DNA of 9,917 nucleotides, taken from Pseudomonadota bacterium (lineage in GTDB: Bacteria > Pseudomonadota > Alphaproteobacteria > Rhizobiales > Xanthobacteraceae). Position 1 is the stretch's first letter. The number at the start of each line of letters is the position of its first letter. The position numbers and the translations under genes were made by a program. The notes beneath the pieces are model-generated. The model saw only the letters and a program-made list of their open reading frames with translations, did no database searches and had not been told where the DNA came from. The stretch is taken from NCBI GenBank assembly GCA_023442085.1, contig JAEZMT010000469.1:1-9917 (forward strand), in the 5' to 3' direction. Below, one piece after another: positions 6,318-9,917 of the stretch.

Positions 6318-6923
6318 ATGACCCAATCGCAAGCCCCTTCGCCCGCGTCCGCGCCCGCCCCCCGCAAGATGAACCCCTGGCTCAAGATCGGCCTCGAGAT
6401 CGGCCCGCTGGTGCTGTTCTTCGTCGCCAACGGCCGCGGCGGCATCTATGTGGCGACCGGCGTCTTCATGGTGGCGACGCTGGTGGCACTTGGCGCCATG
6501 TGGGTGATGGCGCGCCGCATCGCGGTGATGCCGCTGGTCTCGGCGCTGGTGGTGATGGTGTTCGGCGGCCTGACGCTGTGGCTGCAGGACGACCATTTCA
6601 TCAAGCTGAAGCCGACCATGGTGAATGCACTGTTCGGCGTGCTGCTGCTGGGCGGGCTCTATTTCAGGAAGCCGCTCCTGCCCTATGTCTTCGACGGCAT
6701 GGTGAAGCTCACCGACGAGGGCTGGCGCAAGCTCACCATCCGTTGGGGCATCTTCTTCCTGGTGATGGCGGTGCTGAACGAGATCGTATGGCGCACCGTC
6801 TCCACCGACACCTGGGTCACCTTCAAGACCTTCGGCTATCTGCCGCTGACCTTCGCCTTCGCCTTCGCCCAGGCGCCGCTCATGAGCCGCTACGAGCTGA
6901 AGGACGGCGCCGGCACCGACTGA
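6318..6923 (+). CDS. yciB: Inner membrane septation protein YciB/IspZ
   Basis: YciB (also called IspZ or intracellular septation protein A) is a small polytopic inner membrane protein linked to cell division and envelope upkeep; its biochemical activity is unknown. The 201-residue product has about six hydrophobic segments, near residues 24-38, 46-64, 71-89, 101-116, 141-158 and 172-187. It carries the family hallmarks GLEIGPLVLFF (25-35), GLYFRKPLLP (113-122), WRKLTIRWGIFFL (136-148), NEIVWR (154-159) and TFKTFG (168-173). Residues 1-17 are a Ser/Ala/Pro-rich tail not usual in short homologues. ATG 6369 (residue 18) would remove it, but neither start has a clear Shine-Dalgarno, so the start is open. 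The family name is firm; I used yciB because ispZ is a misleading isoprenoid-style label. Confidence 0.92.
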   Translation: MTQSQAPSPASAPAPRKMNPWLKIGLEIGPLVLFFVANGRGGIYVATGVFMVATLVALGAMWVMARRIAVMPLVSALVVMVFGGLTLWLQDDHFIKLKPTMVNALFGVLLLGGLYFRKPLLPYVFDGMVKLTDEGWRKLTIRWGIFFLVMAVLNEIVWRTVSTDTWVTFKTFGYLPLTFAFAFAQAPLMSRYELKDGAGTD

Positions 6924-6945
6924 AGCCGCGGGAAATTCCTCACGC

Positions 6946-6961
6946 CCGCCGTTGACGGCGG
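6946..6961. promoter_or_regulatory. Inverted repeat overlapping the rrf2 -35 box
   Basis: CCGCCGT-TG-ACGGCGG is a perfect inverted repeat with 7-bp arms and a 2-base centre. It covers the -35 hexamer TTGACG (6952-6957) of the promoter that points at the Rrf2 gene. Position and symmetry fit a repressor operator, possibly autoregulatory, but no binding consensus is known to me for this regulator. Confidence 0.4.
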
Positions 6962-6980
6962 CGCGCTCTGTCCCCATAAG
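6952..6980 (+). promoter_or_regulatory. Sigma-70-type promoter of the Rrf2 gene
   Basis: TTGACG (6952-6957), a 17-base spacer and CATAAG (6975-6980) give a five-of-six -35 and a four-of-six -10 at ideal spacing. The start codon is 18 bases past the -10 box, leaving a leader of roughly a dozen bases that holds the AAAGAGGG ribosome binding site (6985-6992). This is the best promoter match I found in the window. Confidence 0.55.
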
Positions 6981-6998
6981 CCCGAAAGAGGGCGCACA

Positions 6999-7445
6999 AT
7001 GCTGACGAAAAAGGGAAAATACGGTCTCAAGGCGGCGGTCCACCTGGCCCGCCTGCCGCCGGGCGGTTCGACGCAGGTGGCGGACATCGCCGAGGCCAAC
7101 AACATCCCGAAGAAATTCCTCGACGTGATCCTGGGCGAGCTGCGCAACGCCGGCTTCCTGTCGTCCAAGAAGGGCAAGCTCGGCGGCTACCGGCTGGCCA
7201 AGCCCGCTGACGACATCATCGTCGGCGAGATGATCCGCGCCCTCGACGGTCCTCTGGCGCCCTTCCCCTGCGCCAGCCGCAATGCCTACGAGCCGTGCGA
7301 GGATTGCGATATCGCCACCTGTGAGGTGCGCCTGCTGATGGTGCGGGTGCGCGACGCCATGGGCACGGTGCTCGACACCTACACCCTCTCCCAGATGCGC
7401 GACCTCTCCCAGGAGCAATTGGCGTCCTTCGTGGACTATATCTGA
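6999..7445 (+). CDS. Rrf2-family transcriptional regulator with four-cysteine cluster
   Basis: The 148-residue protein is an Rrf2 winged-helix regulator. It starts MLTKKGKYGLKAAVHLA, has the recognition region IPKKFLDVILGELRNAGFL (36-54), and the wing KKGKLGGYRLAKPADDI (57-73). Rrf2 proteins such as IscR, NsrR and RirA usually sense Fe-S status, NO or iron through cysteines in the next segment. Here the cysteines are C91, C100, C103 and C108 (C-x8-C-x2-C-x4-C). This differs from the three-cysteine IscR spacing (C92, C98, C104 in E. coli), so the ligand could be an Fe-S cluster, zinc or a thiol switch; the sequence does not say. ATG 6999 has AAAGAGGG 6 bases upstream. The gene has its own promoter and an operator-like palindrome, and it converges on yhhJ with a 12-base gap. 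Target genes are unknown. Confidence 0.88.
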   Translation: MLTKKGKYGLKAAVHLARLPPGGSTQVADIAEANNIPKKFLDVILGELRNAGFLSSKKGKLGGYRLAKPADDIIVGEMIRALDGPLAPFPCASRNAYEPCEDCDIATCEVRLLMVRVRDAMGTVLDTYTLSQMRDLSQEQLASFVDYI

Positions 7446-7457
7446 CCCCACCTTCCC

Positions 7458-8627
7458 TCACTGCTGCGCGGCGAGGAAGGTGCGGAAGCGGGCCAGCGCC
7501 ACGGCGAAGAACAGCGCGCCGATGCCGAAGGTGGCGGCGAAGCGCGGCCACACGGTCTCCAGCCCGGCCCCGCGATAGAGGATGGCCTGCGCGAAGGCCA
7601 CGAACTGGGTGGAGGGCGAGGCCTGCATCCCCACCTGCAGCCATTGCGGCATGCTCTCCAGTGGCGTGAATCCGCCCGACAGCATGTTCATGGGCAGCAC
7701 CACGAGGAAGAACAGCAGGCCGAACTGCGGCATGGAGCCGGCCAACGTGCCGAGGAAGATGCCCAGCGACGCGGTGAAGAAGAGATAGAGCGCGGCCCCC
7801 GCCAGGAACAGCGGGATCGAGCCTGCGATGGCGACGCTTAGCACCCCTTTCAGTACCACGATGAGGCTGACCAGGGTCGCGACGAGGATCACCGCCCCGT
7901 TCGCCACCACCTTCGCCAGCATGATCTCGGAGGGGCGCACCGGCAGCACCAGCAGGTGCTCCAGCGTCCCGTGCTCGCGCTCGCGGATCAGCGCGGCGCC
8001 GGCGAGCAGCACCGAGAGCATGGTGATGTTGGTGATGAGGCCCATGGTGCCGGTGAACCAGGAGGATTCCAGCCCCTGGTTGAACGCGGCGCGGATCTGG
8101 AGGTTGACCGGGCTCGCCACCCCTTCGGAATGGCGCAGCACGAAGCGGTTCACCTCGGTCTGGAAGATGGCGGAAATGTCGTTGGCGCCCAGTCCGGCCT
8201 GCATCAGCGCCGTGGCGTCGATGAGCAGTTGCACCTCCGGGCTGCGGCCGGCGAGCACGTCCGCCTGGAAGTTCGGCGGGAAGTTCAGCACGAAAGTGTA
8301 GCGCGCCGCGTCCATCACCGGGTCCACGTCCTGCGGGGCGATGGGCACGGGGCGCTGGAAGGAGGGCGGCAGCAGCGCGTCGAGGATGGCGTTGGAGAGG
8401 GCGGAATTGTCCTCGTCCACCACCGCCACGGCGGCGCGGTTGAGGTCGTGCTTCATGCCGTTGGCCTGGAGCACGATGGCGAGCGTGAAGGCATAGACCA
8501 CCAGCACCAGCAGCGCCCGGTCGCGCCACAGGCCGAGGAGTTCCTTGCCCACCAGCCAACGCACGTTGGCCAGCGGCAGGCGGCGGGGTGTCTTCGCCTG
8601 GAGGGGGGAGGGGGCGGGCGCGGCCAT
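7458..8627 (-). CDS. yhhJ: ABC-2 type permease, YhhJ-like
   Basis: The 389-residue inner membrane permease closely resembles E. coli YhhJ (about 375 residues). It has one N-terminal membrane segment (about 36-54) and a large external domain (about 55-190) containing DAARYTFVLNFPPNFQADVLAG (residues 106-127). Further segments lie near 196-216, 236-260, 271-294, 302-320 and 364-382. The cytoplasmic coupling motif is ALIREREHGTLEHLLVLP (212-229), typical of ABC-2 exporters. Close family matches include GSIPLFLAG, LSGGFTPLESMPQWLQ and QAILYRGAG. ATG 8627 is preferred over an in-frame start at 8669: AGGAG at 8639-8635 sits 7 bases before it, and it follows the rbbA stop by one base. With RbbA it should form one transporter; an HlyD-type adaptor gene is expected upstream, outside the window. 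Substrate unknown. Confidence 0.9.
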   Translation of the reverse strand: MAAPAPSPLQAKTPRRLPLANVRWLVGKELLGLWRDRALLVLVVYAFTLAIVLQANGMKHDLNRAAVAVVDEDNSALSNAILDALLPPSFQRPVPIAPQDVDPVMDAARYTFVLNFPPNFQADVLAGRSPEVQLLIDATALMQAGLGANDISAIFQTEVNRFVLRHSEGVASPVNLQIRAAFNQGLESSWFTGTMGLITNITMLSVLLAGAALIREREHGTLEHLLVLPVRPSEIMLAKVVANGAVILVATLVSLIVVLKGVLSVAIAGSIPLFLAGAALYLFFTASLGIFLGTLAGSMPQFGLLFFLVVLPMNMLSGGFTPLESMPQWLQVGMQASPSTQFVAFAQAILYRGAGLETVWPRFAATFGIGALFFAVALARFRTFLAAQQ

Positions 8628-8628
8628 G

Positions 8629-9917
8629 TCAGGTCTCCTGCTTGCGCAGGATGAGGAAGGCGATGGCAAGCAGCGCCGGCCAGAAGGCGGCAGTGGCCAG
8701 GATGAAGGGGAGGAGCTCGGTGAAGCTCAGCCCCTTGGTGAACGCACCCACGCTCACCCGCATGAAATAGGTGGTGGGGAAGAAGGTGCCGAGCACCCAG
8801 CCCCCGCCCTCCAGCGAGGCCACCGGCTGGAGCATGCCGGAGAACTGGGTGGAGGGCATCATGGTGCCGATGGCCGTGCCGAACAGGGCCGCCACCTGCG
8901 TATTGGTGAGGGTGGAGGAGACGAGCCCGATGGCTGTGGTCGCCAGCACATAGGCGAAGGCGCCCAGCGCCAGCCCGAAGAAGGAGCCTTTCAGCGGCAC
9001 CCCGAACAGGAACAGCGCCATCAGCACCATGACGACGAAGTTGAACAGCGCCACCCCCACATAGGGCGCCTGCTTGCCGAGCAGGAATTCCAGCTTCGTC
9101 ACCGGCGTGACGTAGAGGTTGGTGATGGAGCCCAGCTCCTTCTCCGTCACCACCCCGAGCGCGGTGAGGATGGCGGGGATGAAGATGAGCATCAGCGCGA
9201 TGTTGGCCGGCACCATGGCATCGAGGCTGCGGAACGACTGGTTGTAGCGGTAGCGCATCTCCAGCCCGGCGAAGGCGGAATAGGCGCGCCCCGCCGCCTG
9301 CGCCGCATCGGCGAGGAAGAGGGTGTGGACGGCCTCCACATAGCCCTTGATGGTCTCCGCCCGGAACGGCATGGCGCCGTCGATGGTCACGAGCACTTCC
9401 GTCTGCCGCCCGGAGCGCAGGTCCGCGCCGAAGCTCGGCGGCAGCTCGATGGCGAAGGCAATGGCGTTGGATTTCAGCCGCTGGTCAAGATCCTCCGGCG
9501 AGGTCAGCGGCGGCTGGATGCGGAAATAGGTGGAGTGGGCGAAGCCGTCGATATACGCGCGGCTTTCCGGCGTCTGGTCGCGGTCCAGCACGGCGAAGCG
9601 CAGGCGGTCCACGTCGAGCGTGATGCCGTAGCCGAAGATGATCATCAGGAAGGCTGTGCCCAGCAGCGCGAAGGCGAGGCGCACCGGATCGCGCTTCAAT
9701 TCCAGCGTCTCGCGCCAGGCATAGGCGGCGAGGCGCCGGGGGGAGAAGGCGGAGGGCTTGCCGGCCGGTCGCGGCTGGGGCGGCGGCAGCCGGGCTTGCG
9801 TCCCCGCGGCGCGGCCGCCCATCTCCATATAGGCGACGAACGCCTCTTCGAGGCTCGCGGCGTGCTGCGCCTCCTTCAGCGCCTCAGGCGTGCCGGTGGC
9901 GATGACGCGGCCGGCGT
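8629..9917 (-). CDS. rbbA: RbbA-like fused ABC ATPase/permease, C-terminal part
   Basis: The frame is open from the stop (8631-8629) to the right edge. The first 29 visible residues, upstream of the internal ATG at 9828, are the tail of an ABC ATP-binding domain: AGRVIATGTPEAL (the post-H-loop strand) and LEEAFVAYME. A Pro/Ala-rich linker (about visible residues 38-58) leads into a full ABC-2 permease. This has LAFALLGTAFLMIIFGYG as its first membrane segment, an external domain with VLDRDQTPESRAY and DGAMPFRAETIKGY, then the coupling motif VTEKELGSITNLYVTPVTK and further helices ending in RKQET. This matches the C-terminal half of E. coli RbbA (~911 residues: two ATPase domains plus permease). 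RbbA was reported as a ribosome-associated ATPase, but its architecture and the yhhJ neighbour fit an exporter. About half the gene is missing at the edge. Confidence 0.88.
   Translation of the reverse strand, partial: AGRVIATGTPEALKEAQHAASLEEAFVAYMEMGGRAAGTQARLPPPQPRPAGKPSAFSPRRLAAYAWRETLELKRDPVRLAFALLGTAFLMIIFGYGITLDVDRLRFAVLDRDQTPESRAYIDGFAHSTYFRIQPPLTSPEDLDQRLKSNAIAFAIELPPSFGADLRSGRQTEVLVTIDGAMPFRAETIKGYVEAVHTLFLADAAQAAGRAYSAFAGLEMRYRYNQSFRSLDAMVPANIALMLIFIPAILTALGVVTEKELGSITNLYVTPVTKLEFLLGKQAPYVGVALFNFVVMVLMALFLFGVPLKGSFFGLALGAFAYVLATTAIGLVSSTLTNTQVAALFGTAIGTMMPSTQFSGMLQPVASLEGGGWVLGTFFPTTYFMRVSVGAFTKGLSFTELLPFILATAAFWPALLAIAFLILRKQET

Noticed and set aside
5847..7451. A 534-codon open frame on the - strand covering mtgA, yciB and the Rrf2 gene
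   Set aside because: It is antisense to three genes with clear family motifs. Its translation is rich in His, Arg, Gly and Gln with no domain pattern, the usual shadow frame of high-GC coding DNA.
7216..8559. A 447-codon - strand open frame in another frame of yhhJ
   Set aside because: It overlaps the yhhJ frame, which has the real membrane segments and motifs. The alternative translation is low-complexity Arg/Ala/Gly.
8629..9828. Independent permease gene starting at the ATG near 9828
   Set aside because: The frame stays open upstream into a recognisable ABC ATPase tail, and no Shine-Dalgarno favours the internal ATG.
1..9917. Mobile element, prophage, toxin-antitoxin, CRISPR or defence cassette
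   Set aside because: Genes are housekeeping or widespread families, tightly packed, of even composition. No transposase, integrase, direct-repeat array or attachment-site duplication was seen.

Overview
The window comes from the chromosome of a very GC-rich alphaproteobacterium. I would place it in Hyphomicrobiales (Rhizobiales), perhaps Xanthobacteraceae. This is an inference from three things: the rhizobial-type PmtA, the short alphaproteobacterial GpmA, and a pmtA / histidine phosphatase / pyrF / DUF1330 / dapB / gpmA order that I recall from rhizobial chromosomes. I see no insertion sequence, prophage, CRISPR array, tRNA or rRNA. It looks like an ordinary core region with an ABC exporter locus at its right end.

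Bases 1-4459 lie on the + strand. They hold the last 57 residues of a TetR-like regulator; pmtA (phosphatidylethanolamine methylation), followed by a GC hairpin with a T-tract; and a tightly packed block of a histidine phosphatase-like gene with altered motifs, pyrF (last step of UMP synthesis) and a protein built from two tandem DUF1330 domains. After a short AT-richer gap come dapB (lysine/diaminopimelate pathway) and gpmA (glycolysis), 17 bases apart. Bases 4469-5395 are ispA on the - strand (isoprenoid chain synthesis), ending 9 bases from gpmA.

Bases 5523-7445 return to the + strand. They contain mtgA (a GT51 peptidoglycan glycosyltransferase), yciB/ispZ (inner membrane septation protein) and an Rrf2-family regulator with a four-cysteine cluster. 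The Rrf2 gene has its own recognisable promoter, and a perfect inverted repeat overlaps the -35 box. IspA, MtgA and YciB all touch the cell envelope: FPP feeds undecaprenyl phosphate, the lipid carrier for the lipid II that MtgA polymerises.

Bases 7458-9917 are a - strand pair homologous to E. coli rbbA-yhhJ. The rbbA gene runs off the right edge. Its ABC-2 permease half is open and in frame with the tail of an ATP-binding domain, so it is one fused ATPase-permease gene and not a stand-alone permease starting at the internal ATG near 9828. The yhhJ permease follows after one base.

I did not find a convincing new multi-gene system. The points most worth a second look are the fused RbbA-type transporter cut at the edge, the tandem DUF1330 protein encoded next to pyrF, the phosphatase-like protein with THP in place of RHG, and the Rrf2 regulator with its operator-like palindrome.
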